From: Sphingomonas yabuuchiae
GTDB taxonomy: Bacteria; Pseudomonadota; Alphaproteobacteria; Sphingomonadales; Sphingomonadaceae
Direction: 5' to 3'
DNA: 64,000 nucleotides
Assembly (NCBI RefSeq): GCF_001477495.1
Contig: NZ_LDTF01000009.1
Span: forward strand, 62,001-126,000
Position numbers and translations under genes: made by a program. Below the pieces are notes generated by a model that was given only the letters and a program-made list of their open reading frames with translations, made no database searches and was not told the origin of the DNA. This document shows positions 24,634-33,692 of this stretch, in pieces; the stretch's first letter is position 1, and every line of letters begins with the position of its first letter.

Positions 24634-27309
24634 TTACCCGCTGTTGCGCAGGGCTGTCGCGATGCCGTTGATCGACAGCAATATGCCCTCGCCGATGCGC
24701 GGATCGTCCTCGCCCGCGCGGTGGCGCTTCATCAACTCGATCTGCAGCAGGTTCAGCGGCTCGATATAGGGCAGGCGCAGGCGGATCGATGCCTCCAGCG
24801 CCGGATTGTCGGACAGCAGACGCGTCTGGCCGGTGACGGTCAGCAGGCCGTCGCGCGCGCGGTGCCAGCCGTCATGGATTCGCCCGAAGATCGCGTCGCG
24901 AAGGCCCTCGTCCTCGACCAGCCCGGCATAGCGCCGCGCGATGCCGATGTCCGACTTGGCGAGCACCATCTCCATATTCGCCAGCGTGGCGGCGAAGAAG
25001 GGCCAGTGCTTCGCCATCTCGGCGAGCAGCGCCTTGTCCTCGAAATTCGCGATGGCCGTGCCGACGCCGTACCAGCCAGGCAGCATCACCCGCGCTTGCG
25101 CCCAGCTGAACACCCAGGGAATGGCGCGCAGATCCTCGATCGCGTCGGATTTCTTGCGGCTGGCCGGGCGACTGCCGATCTTCAGGCCCGCAATCTCGGC
25201 GATCGGGGTCATCTGGCGGAAGAAGGTGCGGAAGCCCTCGGTACCATAGACCAGCCCGCGATAGGTGGTGAAGGCGGTGGCCGACAGCGCCTCCATCGCC
25301 GCGGTGAAGCGCGCGGTGTCCGCCGCCGACAGCCGGTCGGGCTCGAGGCTGGCGAGCAGCGTCGCCGATGCCATGGCCTCCAGATTGGTTAGCGCCGAAT
25401 CGCGGGTGCCGTATTTGCCGGCGATCACCTCGCCCTGTTCGGTGATGCGGATGCGGCCCTGGACCGTGCCGTGCGGCTGGGCGCGGATCGCGGCAAAGGC
25501 GCTGCCGCCGCCGCGCCCGACCGCGCCGCCGCGTCCGTGGAACAGCTGCATCCTGACGCCGAGTTCGTCGAAGACCGGGCAGAACGCGCTCGACGCCTTG
25601 GACAGCGACCAGGTGGAGGTGAGGTAACCGCCATCCTTGTTCGAATCCGAATAGCCGATCATCACTTCCTGATGGCCCCGCGCCCGGACGATCGCGGCGA
25701 TCTCCGGCAGCGCAAAATAGGCGCGCATGATCTCCGGCCCTGCCTCCAGATCCTCGATCGTCTCGAACAGCGGCACCGCCATGATCGCGGCAGTGGCGGG
25801 CTCGCCGGGGCGGTAAAGGCCGAATTCCTTCAGCATCAGGTTGATTTCGAGCAGGTCGGACACCGACTTGCCCATCGAGACGATATAGTTGGTGATGCAC
25901 TTCGGGCCATATTTGGCGTGCGCATCGGCGGCGGCCTGGACGATCGCCAGTTCGGAGCGGGTCTCGTCCGAATACTCGGCATAATGGCTGAACAGCGGCC
26001 GGGCATTGGCCAGTTCGCGGCGGAGCAGCGCCACGCGCGCATCCTCGTCCAGTGCCAAGTAATCCGCCTCGACCCCGGCGACCTTCAGCAGCTCGGCGAC
26101 GACGCGTTCATGCACCGCCGAATTCTGCCGCAGGTCGAGCGTGGCGAGGTGGAAGCCGAACGTCTCGACCGCGCGGATCAGACGGCCCAGCGCCCCACCA
26201 CCCGCCAGCGCACCGTCGCCCTGTGCCGCGAGGCCGCGGGCGATCGCGACCAGATCGGTGCGTAAGCTCTTGGGGTCGGGATAGGGCGCGCCGGTCAGGC
26301 GGCCGGGGCGCGGTGGGGTCTTGCCGGTCAGCGTCTGATGCGTGGCCGAAAGCCGCGCATAAATACCCGACAGCGCACGACGATAGGGTTCGTCGGAGCG
26401 GCTGAGCGCCTCGTCGCCGCTGGCATCGGCGAGCGCCAGCACCGCCTCGTCGACCTGCGCATGACCGGTCGAGATGGACAGTTCTGCGCCCAGCGCGTGG
26501 ACGCCCTCGCAATAATGGGTCAGTACCGCGTCCGCCGCCTGCGCGAGCGCGGTGGTCAGCGACTCGGCGGTGACGAAGGGATTGCCGTCGCGGTCGCCGC
26601 CGATCCAAGAGCCGGGGCGAAGGAAGGCGGGCACGCGCGCGCCGAACGCCTTGTCCCAGCGCTGGTACAAGGCGGGCAGGACGGGCAGGAACACATCGCG
26701 CAGATAGGACAGCGCCGTCTCCACCTCGTCGGTGACGTAGAGCCGTTCGCGGCGCAGCACGCGCGTCTGCCACAGGAGTGCGATCTGGCGACCGATCGCC
26801 GCCTCGACATCGTCGCCATCGGGGGTCACCGCCCGGCCCGCGTCGCGCATCGCCAGCAGTTCGGCGATGCGGTTGCGGTGGTCGATCATGCTCTTGCGCC
26901 GCACCTCGGTCGGGTGCGCGGTCAGGACGGGCACGACCAGCGCCTGCGCCAGCAATTCCATCGCAGCGTCGCGGTCGATCCCCTGTTGGGACAGCGTCGC
27001 CAGCACCTCGGCAATGTCGGTGCCCGGCTCGCGCGCGATACCCTGCCGGTCCTCGGCCAGGTTGGCGAGCATTGAGAACAGCATGAACCCGCGCACGAAA
27101 TCGAGCGTCTCGTCGAGCGCGAGGCGTTCCAGCTGGAGATCGACCGAACCGTCCTCCCCCAGCCCACGATAGCGATCGACCGAGGCGCGGCGGATCGCCT
27201 CGGTCGCCTCGAACAGCGCGTCACCGCCATAACGGCGGATCACATCGCCGAGCTGCGCGCCCAGGAAGCGGATATCGGCATTGTTGGCGATCGGAGGCAA
27301 AGTCGTCAT
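24634..27309 (-). CDS. ppc: Phosphoenolpyruvate carboxylase
   Basis: 891 residues, full length. It carries the catalytic His in LTAHPTEVRRKS (H132), the bicarbonate/PEP-binding GYSDSNKDGGYLTSTW and FHGRGGAVGRGGG loops, and a C-terminal end NGIATALRNSG that matches the conserved QNTG-like tail. It makes oxaloacetate from PEP and bicarbonate to refill the TCA cycle. The OsmC gene follows after 5 bases. The upstream 150 bases are AT-rich; on the minus strand a TTGACG word at 27,346-27,341 could be a -35 element. Confidence 0.97.
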   Translation of the reverse strand: MTTLPPIANNADIRFLGAQLGDVIRRYGGDALFEATEAIRRASVDRYRGLGEDGSVDLQLERLALDETLDFVRGFMLFSMLANLAEDRQGIAREPGTDIAEVLATLSQQGIDRDAAMELLAQALVVPVLTAHPTEVRRKSMIDHRNRIAELLAMRDAGRAVTPDGDDVEAAIGRQIALLWQTRVLRRERLYVTDEVETALSYLRDVFLPVLPALYQRWDKAFGARVPAFLRPGSWIGGDRDGNPFVTAESLTTALAQAADAVLTHYCEGVHALGAELSISTGHAQVDEAVLALADASGDEALSRSDEPYRRALSGIYARLSATHQTLTGKTPPRPGRLTGAPYPDPKSLRTDLVAIARGLAAQGDGALAGGGALGRLIRAVETFGFHLATLDLRQNSAVHERVVAELLKVAGVEADYLALDEDARVALLRRELANARPLFSHYAEYSDETRSELAIVQAAADAHAKYGPKCITNYIVSMGKSVSDLLEINLMLKEFGLYRPGEPATAAIMAVPLFETIEDLEAGPEIMRAYFALPEIAAIVRARGHQEVMIGYSDSNKDGGYLTSTWSLSKASSAFCPVFDELGVRMQLFHGRGGAVGRGGGSAFAAIRAQPHGTVQGRIRITEQGEVIAGKYGTRDSALTNLEAMASATLLASLEPDRLSAADTARFTAAMEALSATAFTTYRGLVYGTEGFRTFFRQMTPIAEIAGLKIGSRPASRKKSDAIEDLRAIPWVFSWAQARVMLPGWYGVGTAIANFEDKALLAEMAKHWPFFAATLANMEMVLAKSDIGIARRYAGLVEDEGLRDAIFGRIHDGWHRARDGLLTVTGQTRLLSDNPALEASIRLRLPYIEPLNLLQIELMKRHRAGEDDPRIGEGILLSINGIATALRNSG

Positions 27310-27500
27310 GGGCGCTATTGCTGCAACGCAATAGGGTAGGCGTCAACCGATTGTGCCGGGTAATTTTGGTATAATATCGAGGCCGAATTTTGCGATGATA
27401 TTACGTGGTGGTTTGAGTTGGCTGGCGAAGAACGGGGCTGTCGGGCTACATCCGTCCCGCAGCATTGGACAAAGGGGGCACGCGTCATTTGAGAATCGGG

Positions 27501-27797
27501 ATGGGTGTCGCCGCAGGTATTGGCTTCTGGCTTTTGGCCCAGGCGCTGGCCTTCGGGCTGGCGGGAGCAAGACATGGCAGGGGCGGCGCATCGGCATTGT
27601 CGGTTCCGTTGGCCATCCTCTATCCGCTGGCCTGTGTCCGCACGAGATCGTCACGGCGCGTGGCGCGGGCGATGGCCGCGACCCCCGCCCCGTTATGGGG
27701 GTGGTTCGGCTTATGGATCGCCTGGCAGATTGTGATCTTCGTTCCCGCCTTGTGTCATAAAGCGGGCCGAATGGCCGATGGTGGAGCGCGACGATGA
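27501..27797 (+). CDS. Small membrane protein of unknown function
   Basis: About 98 residues from ATG 27501; in-frame TTG starts at 27489 and 27465 are possible. Two hydrophobic segments are clear (VAAGIGFWLLAQALAFGL and PLWGWFGLWIAWQIVIFVPAL) with basic loops between. I recognise no family. Its stop overlaps the ATG of the next gene (ATGA), so the two form a unit. A TATAAT word at 27,370-27,375 lies upstream and may be part of its promoter. Confidence 0.55.
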   Translation: MGVAAGIGFWLLAQALAFGLAGARHGRGGASALSVPLAILYPLACVRTRSSRRVARAMAATPAPLWGWFGLWIAWQIVIFVPALCHKAGRMADGGARR

Positions 27798-28369
27798 TCG
27801 GCCTTCTTGTCCTGGCGTTGGCTCTCGTCGCCGATCCGGTGCGAGATGAGGCATCCCGCAAGCGGATCGTGCCGACCCAGGCCGCCTGCGAAGCGTCGTT
27901 CGCGCTGATCCGGTCCCAGGTCGCCATGCGGGGTGATCCGGTCATTTATAGCGAATGGACAGAGGCCGACGAGCGGGATTTCGAACCCGGCAACTATCAA
28001 TGGTCGCCCACGCCCTATGCCAAGGCGCATCATTTGCCGGTGCCGTCAGGTCCAGCCATCACGCGGACCCATCGCCTTCGAAATCTGTGGTTTAGCGCGG
28101 TCCATCGATGCCCGTCGATCCGCCGCTTCCTGGATCGGCATCATGTCGCCCATGGTGCCGATGCGGTCGATCGGGTGCTCCGGCGACAGGACGGCAAAGT
28201 GACGTTCATCAGCATCGCACTGGCGGCCGTCGACGCCTCGGGTCATCACGCGGTCGTGACGTTCGGATCGACCGGGCTCCACGGCGGCGGAGGCTGGGCG
28301 ACAACGCTGGTTCGCGATGCCAGGGGCCGGTGGCATGAAGCCTATTCGGCACCGACCTGGATTACGTGA
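27794..28369 (+). CDS. Exported protein of unknown function
   Basis: 191 residues starting at an ATGA overlap, with a GGTGGAG ribosome binding site. The N-terminus MIGLLVLALALVADPVRDEA is a short hydrophobic stretch, possibly a signal peptide. The remainder is soluble, with a histidine-rich middle (FLDRHHVAHGADAVDRV) and a glycine run (GSTGLHGGGGWATTLV). No family is recognised. The pairing with the membrane protein before it suggests a joint envelope function. Confidence 0.6.
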   Translation: MIGLLVLALALVADPVRDEASRKRIVPTQAACEASFALIRSQVAMRGDPVIYSEWTEADERDFEPGNYQWSPTPYAKAHHLPVPSGPAITRTHRLRNLWFSAVHRCPSIRRFLDRHHVAHGADAVDRVLRRQDGKVTFISIALAAVDASGHHAVVTFGSTGLHGGGGWATTLVRDARGRWHEAYSAPTWIT

Positions 28370-28407
28370 CCGGTCTCAGGTGGCCGGCGGACGACAGCCG
28401 GGTCGCC

Positions 28408-28866
28408 TTAGTTCGCGTTCCCCGGCGCGGTCGCCCCGGCACCGGTCGCGACCGGATTGCTGGGCGTAGCAGGCCGCTCTGTCCGCGACGCTTCGCGCTC
28501 CTCCGAGGTGACGGTGCCGTCGCGGTTCAGGTCCATCCGGTCGAACCGCGCAAGCATCCCTTCGAAGAACTCACTCTCGGTGATCTCGCCGTCCTTGTTG
28601 CGATCCAGCTCCCACAGGCGCGAATTGGTCGTGGGCATTTCATCGGCGGTGATGATGTCGTTGCCGTCGCGGTCCAGTTCGCGGAAGCGGCGCGCCATCA
28701 TGCTGCCGAAGTCGATGCGGCTGGTGACGGAGGGCGGCACGAAGCCCGCCTTGGCGGCAGCGCGGTCGGCCTCTGCACGGTTCTCCGCCTTCTTGCCACA
28801 GGCGGCGGTGGTGGCGGCCAGTGCCATCAATCCCAGGCTGATCAGGCCCTTTGCCCATCCACGCAT
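28408..28866 (-). CDS. EF-hand calcium-binding lipoprotein
   Basis: 152 residues. The N-terminus ISLGLMALAATTAACGKK is a lipoprotein signal with the lipidated Cys at the AAC site. Three EF-hand-type loops follow: DRDGNDIITADE, DRNKDGEITESE and DLNRDGTVTSEE, each with D-x-D/N-x-D/G spacing and a final Glu. The last 30 residues are proline- and threonine-rich. It would bind calcium at the periplasmic face. It lies 17 bases after the HNH gene on the same strand. Its partner is unknown. Confidence 0.88.
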   Translation of the reverse strand: MRGWAKGLISLGLMALAATTAACGKKAENRAEADRAAAKAGFVPPSVTSRIDFGSMMARRFRELDRDGNDIITADEMPTTNSRLWELDRNKDGEITESEFFEGMLARFDRMDLNRDGTVTSEEREASRTERPATPSNPVATGAGATAPGNAN

Positions 28867-28883
28867 TCGACACTCCCGCTTCG

Positions 28884-29462
28884 TTACGCTTCCAGCTCAA
28901 CGTCCCAATAGAGCCAGTCGTGCCATGTTTCATGCAGATAATTGGGCGGGAAGCTGCGGCCATGTTCCTGTAAATGCCAGTTTGTCGGGCGGATCGGCTC
29001 GATATGCAGCGGCATCGCCGCCTGGCGCGGGGTGCGGCCGCCCTTCTTCAGGTTACAGGGCGCGCAGGCGGTGACGACATTTTCCCAGGTGGTGCGGCCG
29101 CCTTGCGCGCGCGGGATGACATGGTCGAAGGTTAGGTCGCGATGCGATCCGCAATATTGGCAGGAGAAGCGGTCGCGCAGGAACAGGTTGAAGCGGGTGA
29201 AGGCCGGGAATTGCGACGGCTTCACGAATTGCTTGAGCGCGATGACCGAGGGCAGCTTGACCTTGGCGGTCGGGCTGCGCACCTCGCGCTCATAATGGGC
29301 GACGATATCCACCCGGTCGAGGAAGACGGCCTTCACCGCAGTCTGCCAGGGCCAGACCGACAGCGGATAATAGGACAGCGGCGTATAGTCCGCATTCAGT
29401 ACGAGCGCCGGACAACTGTCCGGGTGTCGGATCAAGTCGGGATGAAACACAGCTCCTCCCAT
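28884..29462 (-). CDS. HNH endonuclease
   Basis: 192 residues from ATG 29462. The HNH core is complete: RFSCQYCGSHRDLTFDHVIP with CxxC and the DH pair, then GGRTTWENVVTACAPCNLKK with Asn/His-type and second CxxC. N- and C-terminal extensions (ALVLNADYTPLSYYPLS; WHDWLYWDVELEA) match a conserved alphaproteobacterial HNH family of unknown substrate. The frame is open far upstream on this strand, opposite gluQ, but composition there is non-protein-like. It is chromosomal housekeeping-type rather than a homing endonuclease. Confidence 0.85.
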   Translation of the reverse strand: MGGAVFHPDLIRHPDSCPALVLNADYTPLSYYPLSVWPWQTAVKAVFLDRVDIVAHYEREVRSPTAKVKLPSVIALKQFVKPSQFPAFTRFNLFLRDRFSCQYCGSHRDLTFDHVIPRAQGGRTTWENVVTACAPCNLKKGGRTPRQAAMPLHIEPIRPTNWHLQEHGRSFPPNYLHETWHDWLYWDVELEA

Positions 29463-29545
29463 CGATGTACGCCGACGCTCTTCGCGCAGGCGCGTGACAT
29501 GGCTATGACAGCATGGGATTGGAATCGCGGTCAAGGGGGTGGGCG

Positions 29546-30397
29546 ATGAACGGAGCGCCGCGCACTGCGCGTTTCGCGCCCAGCCCGACCGGGCGGCTGC
29601 ATCTGGGCCATGCGCTGTCGGCGGTGCGTGCATTCGATCTGGCGCGTGCGGGGGGCGGGCGTTTCCTGCTGCGGATCGAGGATATCGACGGCACGCGCAG
29701 CCGGCCCGAGCATGTCGATGCGATATTGCGCGATCTGGCATGGCTGGGGCTGGAATGGGACGAGCTGTCCTTCCAGTCGGAGCGGCTCGACCTTTATGCG
29801 GCGGCGCAGGCACGGCTGTCGGACCTGCTCTATCCCTGTTTCTGCACCCGCGCCGAGATCGCCGCCAGTCTCTCCGCGCCGCACGGCGCGACGCCGCTCT
29901 ATCCGGGGACGTGCCGCCATCTGTCACCCGAGACGCGCGCCGCGCGGATGGGGGAGCCGCATAGCTGGCGGCTCGACATGGCGCGCGCCGTGGAAAGGGC
30001 CGGGCCGCTGACTTGGCATGACGAGCATGCGGGGGAGGTCGCCGCCGACCCGCTTTCCCATGGCGACGTGATCCTGGCGCGCAAGGATGCCCCCGCCAGC
30101 TATCATCTGGCGGTGACGGTCGATGATGCGGCGCAGGGCGTGACCGACGTGGTGCGCGGGTTGGATCTGTTCGACGCCACCCATGTCCACCGACTGCTCC
30201 AGGCGCTGCTAGACCTGCCGACGCCGCTCTATCATCACCACCCGCTGATCGTCGGCGTGGACGGCCAGCGTCTGGCCAAGCGGCACGGCGCGCCTGCCCT
30301 GGCGGTGATGCGCGAGGCGGGCGAGGATGGCCGTGCCCTGGCCGATGCGCTGCGCCGCAATATGCTTCCCGCTGGATTTCGGCTGGGGGAGGCGTAA
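29546..30397 (+). CDS. gluQ: Glutamyl-Q tRNA(Asp) synthetase
   Basis: 283 residues from ATG 29546. It is a truncated GluRS-like class I synthetase: the HIGH motif in SPTGRLHLGHALSAV, zinc-site residues in YPCFCTRAEI and YPGTCRHL, and LAKRHGA as the KMSKS equivalent. The anticodon-binding domain of GluRS is absent, as normal for GluQRS. It attaches glutamate to queuosine-34 of tRNA-Asp. It starts a short plus-strand run with the two-helix membrane protein and the cobalamin adenosyltransferase. Confidence 0.95.
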   Translation: MNGAPRTARFAPSPTGRLHLGHALSAVRAFDLARAGGGRFLLRIEDIDGTRSRPEHVDAILRDLAWLGLEWDELSFQSERLDLYAAAQARLSDLLYPCFCTRAEIAASLSAPHGATPLYPGTCRHLSPETRAARMGEPHSWRLDMARAVERAGPLTWHDEHAGEVAADPLSHGDVILARKDAPASYHLAVTVDDAAQGVTDVVRGLDLFDATHVHRLLQALLDLPTPLYHHHPLIVGVDGQRLAKRHGAPALAVMREAGEDGRALADALRRNMLPAGFRLGEA

Positions 30398-30408
30398 GCT
30401 CCCGCGCC

Positions 30409-30636
30409 ATGACCACTTTTCTCGTGATCCTGCTGATCGCGGCGATGCTCGCCACCCTGGTCGCGCTGGTGCGCGGCATCATCACCTTTCTTCAGGAGGC
30501 GACGGCCGAAGCCAAGGGCGAGGGGCCGACCGCCTCGCAGCTCAAGTCCAACCGGATGATGCAGCAGCGCATCTTCTTCCAGGCGCTGGCGATCACCGTG
30601 GTCGTGCTGCTGCTGTTCATGGCGGGCCGGACCTGA
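30409..30636 (+). CDS. Twin transmembrane protein, HIG1-like
   Basis: 75 residues with two transmembrane helices (FLVILLIAAMLATLVALVRGI and IFFQALAITVVVLLLFMAG) joined by a hydrophilic loop containing SNRMMQQRIFFQ. This matches the small twin-transmembrane/HIG1-domain proteins of Alphaproteobacteria, often next to the cobalamin adenosyltransferase gene as here. HIG1 relatives associate with respiratory complexes in mitochondria; the bacterial role is inferred only. Confidence 0.85.
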   Translation: MTTFLVILLIAAMLATLVALVRGIITFLQEATAEAKGEGPTASQLKSNRMMQQRIFFQALAITVVVLLLFMAGRT

Positions 30637-30640
30637 TCCC

Positions 30641-31204
30641 TTGGTCAAGCTGACGAAAATCTATACCCGCACCGGCGACGAGGGCACGACCGGGCTGGTC
30701 GACGGATCGCGCCGCTCCAAGGCGGAGCCGCGCATGGTCGCGATCGGCGAGGTGGACGAGGCGAACAGCGCGATCGGCGTGGCCCTGCTGTCGGTCGAGG
30801 GGCCGCTCGCCGAACGGTTGACGACGATCCAGAACGATTTGTTCGATCTGGGCGCAGATCTCGCCACGCCCGACAAGATCGAGGGGGCGCTGCGCATCGT
30901 CCCGGAACAGGTCGCGCGGCTGGAGGCGGAGATCGATGCGATGAACGCGTCGCTGTCGCCGCTGACCAGCTTCATCCTGCCCGGCGGCAGCGCGGCGTCC
31001 GCACATCTGCATCTGGCGCGCGCCATCGCCCGGCGGGCCGAGCGCGCCGCCGTCGCGCTGGCCGAGCAGGAAGCGATCAACCCGCCCGCGCTCGCCTATC
31101 TCAACCGATTGTCCGATTGGCTTTTTGTTGCCGCGCGCACGATGAACCAAAGCGGCGCATCGGACGTTCTTTGGGTTCCAGGAGGGGCGCGCATGGTACG
31201 GTAA
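30641..31204 (+). CDS. Cob(I)alamin adenosyltransferase, PduO type
   Basis: 187 residues. The N-terminal signature KIYTRTGDEGTTGLVDGSR binds ATP, and the helical bundle contains GEVDEANSAIGVAL, FDLGADLATP and the C-terminal RLSDWLFVAAR with the catalytic Arg/Asp set. It transfers the adenosyl group from ATP to cob(I)alamin. The best start is TTG 30641, four bases after the preceding stop. Confidence 0.93.
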   Translation: MVKLTKIYTRTGDEGTTGLVDGSRRSKAEPRMVAIGEVDEANSAIGVALLSVEGPLAERLTTIQNDLFDLGADLATPDKIEGALRIVPEQVARLEAEIDAMNASLSPLTSFILPGGSAASAHLHLARAIARRAERAAVALAEQEAINPPALAYLNRLSDWLFVAARTMNQSGASDVLWVPGGARMVR

Positions 31205-31243
31205 GGGGCCGACCGGCGTCTCCATGATCCCGGGGAGCGCCCA

Positions 31244-32515
31244 ATGCCGACCCTCGTCCCGTCCTCTGCGGCGGCCTCTAATTTCGCCGATGGACTAGCA
31301 TCCCGATACCGGGCGGTACGCGGGCTGACGCTGGCGCTGGCCGAGCCGCTCTCCGACACCGATGCGACCGTCCAGTCGATGCCGGACGCCTCGCCCGCCA
31401 AATGGCATATGGCGCATACCACCTGGTTCTTCGAAACCTTCGTGCTGCGCGACCATGTGCCGGATTACGGCCTGCACGACCCGCGTTTCCCCTTTCTCTT
31501 CAACAGCTATTATGAGGCGGAGGGAAAGCGTCACGCCCGCCACCGCCGGGGGATGATCACCCGGCCGACGCTGGACGAAGTGCGTGCCTATCGGGCCCAT
31601 GTCGATGACGCCCTGCTGGCGGCGCTGCCCGACTTGCCCGCCGAGGCGCTCGAACTGGTGGCGCTGGGCTGTCACCACGAGGAGCAGCATCAGGAATTGT
31701 TCGTCACCGACATCCTGCACCTCTTTTCCGAAAATCCGCTCGAACCCGCGCTCTACTCGCCCGAGCCCAAGGCCCCCGTCGCCATGCCCGGCCCCATCGG
31801 CTGGATCGAGGGCAAGGCCGGGATCGTCGAGGTCGGCCATGACGGACAGGGCTTCGCCTTCGATTGTGAAGGGCCGCGCCATCAGGCGCTGCTGCAACGC
31901 CATGCCATCGCCGACCGCACCGTCACCAATGCCGAATGGATGCAGTTCATCGACGATGGCGGCTATCATGATGCACGGCTCTGGCTGTCCGATGGCTGGG
32001 CCTGGGTGAAAGGCGAGGGGATCGCCGCGCCGCTCTATTGGGAGCAGCGCGATGGCGGCTGGACCCGGTTCGGGCTCGACGGGCGGCGTCCGATCGATCC
32101 GGCCGCACCGGTCACCCATGTCAGCTTCTACGAGGCGGACGCCTTCGCCACCTGGGCGGGGGCGCGCCTGCCGACCGAATTCGAGTGGGAGGCGGCCGCC
32201 GCGTCGCAGGACGCATCGGGCGGCAACCAGCTGGACCGTGCGGGCGCGATCGAGCCGCGTCCCTCGGCGGGCGGCCCGGCCTTGTTCGGCGATGTCTGGG
32301 AATGGACCGGCAGCGCCTATCGCCCCTATCCCGGCTTCCACCCTGTCGAGGGCGCGGTCGGCGAATATAATGGCAAGTTCATGAACGGGCAGTTCGTCCT
32401 GCGCGGCGGCAGCTGCGCGACGCCGCGGGGCCATGCCCGCGCCTGTTACCGCAACTTCTTCTATCCCCATCAGCGCTGGCAGTTCACCGGCGTCCGTTTG
32501 GCAAAGGATCTGTAA
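31244..32515 (+). CDS. egtB: Ergothioneine biosynthesis sulfoxide synthase EgtB
   Basis: 423 residues. The N-terminal DinB-like domain supplies the iron ligands: H58 in KWHMAHTTWFFE and the H145-x3-H149 pair in CHHEEQHQELF. The C-terminal FGE-sulfatase-like domain holds YEADAFATWAGARLPTEFEWE and GDVWEWTGSAY. EgtB joins a thiol (gamma-glutamylcysteine or cysteine) to hercynine with O2 to give the sulfoxide. It is two bases before egtD, so the pair is an operon for the core ergothioneine steps. No egtA, egtC or egtE is in the window. Confidence 0.95.
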   Translation: MPTLVPSSAAASNFADGLASRYRAVRGLTLALAEPLSDTDATVQSMPDASPAKWHMAHTTWFFETFVLRDHVPDYGLHDPRFPFLFNSYYEAEGKRHARHRRGMITRPTLDEVRAYRAHVDDALLAALPDLPAEALELVALGCHHEEQHQELFVTDILHLFSENPLEPALYSPEPKAPVAMPGPIGWIEGKAGIVEVGHDGQGFAFDCEGPRHQALLQRHAIADRTVTNAEWMQFIDDGGYHDARLWLSDGWAWVKGEGIAAPLYWEQRDGGWTRFGLDGRRPIDPAAPVTHVSFYEADAFATWAGARLPTEFEWEAAAASQDASGGNQLDRAGAIEPRPSAGGPALFGDVWEWTGSAYRPYPGFHPVEGAVGEYNGKFMNGQFVLRGGSCATPRGHARACYRNFFYPHQRWQFTGVRLAKDL

Positions 32516-32517
32516 TC

Positions 32518-33495
32518 ATGCTGAAGCCCGAGATCGAGGACGGCCAGATGTCGCTGGCCGACCCTGCCTTTCGCGCCGACGTCCTCGCCGGACTGGAGCG
32601 TCGTCCGCGCGCCATCCCGGCGCGCTGGTTCTACGACCGCAAGGGGTCCGAGCTGTTCGAGGCGATCACCGACCTGCCGGAATATTACCCGACGCGGACC
32701 GAGACGACGATCCTGAAGACCATGTGCCCTGATCTAGCCGCGCATGTCGGCAAGGGGCGCGCGGTGGTCGAGTTCGGCTCGGGCTCCTCGACCAAGACGC
32801 CGGTCCTGCTGCGCTGTGTCGAACCTTCGGCCTATGTGCCGATCGACATTTCGGGCGACTTCCTGCGCGAATCCGCGCGCGGGCTGCAACAGGCATTTCC
32901 CGACCTGCCCATCCATCCGCTGGAGGGCGATTTCATGCGCCCGCTGACGCTGCCCGCGATGGTGGCGGATGCCCCCAAACTGGGATTCTTCCCCGGCTCG
33001 ACCATCGGCAACATGACGCCCGCCATGGCGACCGACCTGCTGCGCGCGATGCGGGGCTCGCTGGGCGAAGGCGCGATGCTGCTGATCGGCATGGACCGGA
33101 CCAAGCCCAGCGAGGTGCTGGTCCCCGCCTATGACGATGCGCAGGGCGTGACGGCGGCGTTCAACCGCAACCTGCTCGACCGGATCAACCGCGAGCTGGA
33201 CGGCACCATCCCGGTCGACGCCTTCCGCCACCGTGCGATCTGGAACGACGACCGCTCGCGGATCGAGATGCATCTGGCGGCGCAGCAGGATGTCGACTTC
33301 ACCATCGAAGGCCGCCCCTTCGCCATGGCGGCGGGCGAGACGATCCATACCGAGAACAGCCATAAATATGGCCCGCGCGATGCCAAGATCCTGCTGCGGG
33401 CGGGGGGCTGGACTCCGGTGATGGACTGGACGGATCCGGACCAGCTGTTTTCGGTCTATCTGGCCGAGGCGCAGTCGGCTCGGCTTGCGCCATGA
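32518..33495 (+). CDS. egtD: L-histidine N-alpha-methyltransferase EgtD
   Basis: 325 residues, the family's usual length. The SAM-binding site is VVEFGSGSSTKTPVLL, followed by YVPIDISGDFLRESA. GFFPGSTIGNMTP and the C-terminal HTENSHKYGP are EgtD signatures. It trimethylates histidine to hercynine, the substrate of the EgtB encoded just upstream. Ergothioneine would give redox protection, fitting an aerobic pigmented surface organism. Confidence 0.96.
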   Translation: MLKPEIEDGQMSLADPAFRADVLAGLERRPRAIPARWFYDRKGSELFEAITDLPEYYPTRTETTILKTMCPDLAAHVGKGRAVVEFGSGSSTKTPVLLRCVEPSAYVPIDISGDFLRESARGLQQAFPDLPIHPLEGDFMRPLTLPAMVADAPKLGFFPGSTIGNMTPAMATDLLRAMRGSLGEGAMLLIGMDRTKPSEVLVPAYDDAQGVTAAFNRNLLDRINRELDGTIPVDAFRHRAIWNDDRSRIEMHLAAQQDVDFTIEGRPFAMAAGETIHTENSHKYGPRDAKILLRAGGWTPVMDWTDPDQLFSVYLAEAQSARLAP

Positions 33496-33692
33496 ACCTT
33501 TTGTCGTGAAAGCCCGATGAAAATCTGATTTTTGTTAGGTTCGTGCGTCTTTTTGTCGGGATCGACGTTTTGACTTCTGGTTCGGCTAAGACCCTGCCCC
33601 CCGGTAGGCCTTGGCGCGATCTCCACGGCACGTACTTCTGATCGTTACGCTATAACAGAAGAGATGGCCGCTGGTTCCTGATCGGGAGGAGC

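Noticed and set aside
28884..30485. A 533-codon reading of the HNH gene starting opposite gluQ
   Set aside because: Only the last 192 residues look like protein; the rest is antisense to GluQRS.
33496..33692. Possible EcfG (GGAAC-N-CGTT) stress promoter before the ferritin-like operon
   Set aside because: A GGTTC and several CGTT words are present, but not a GGAAC at the right distance.
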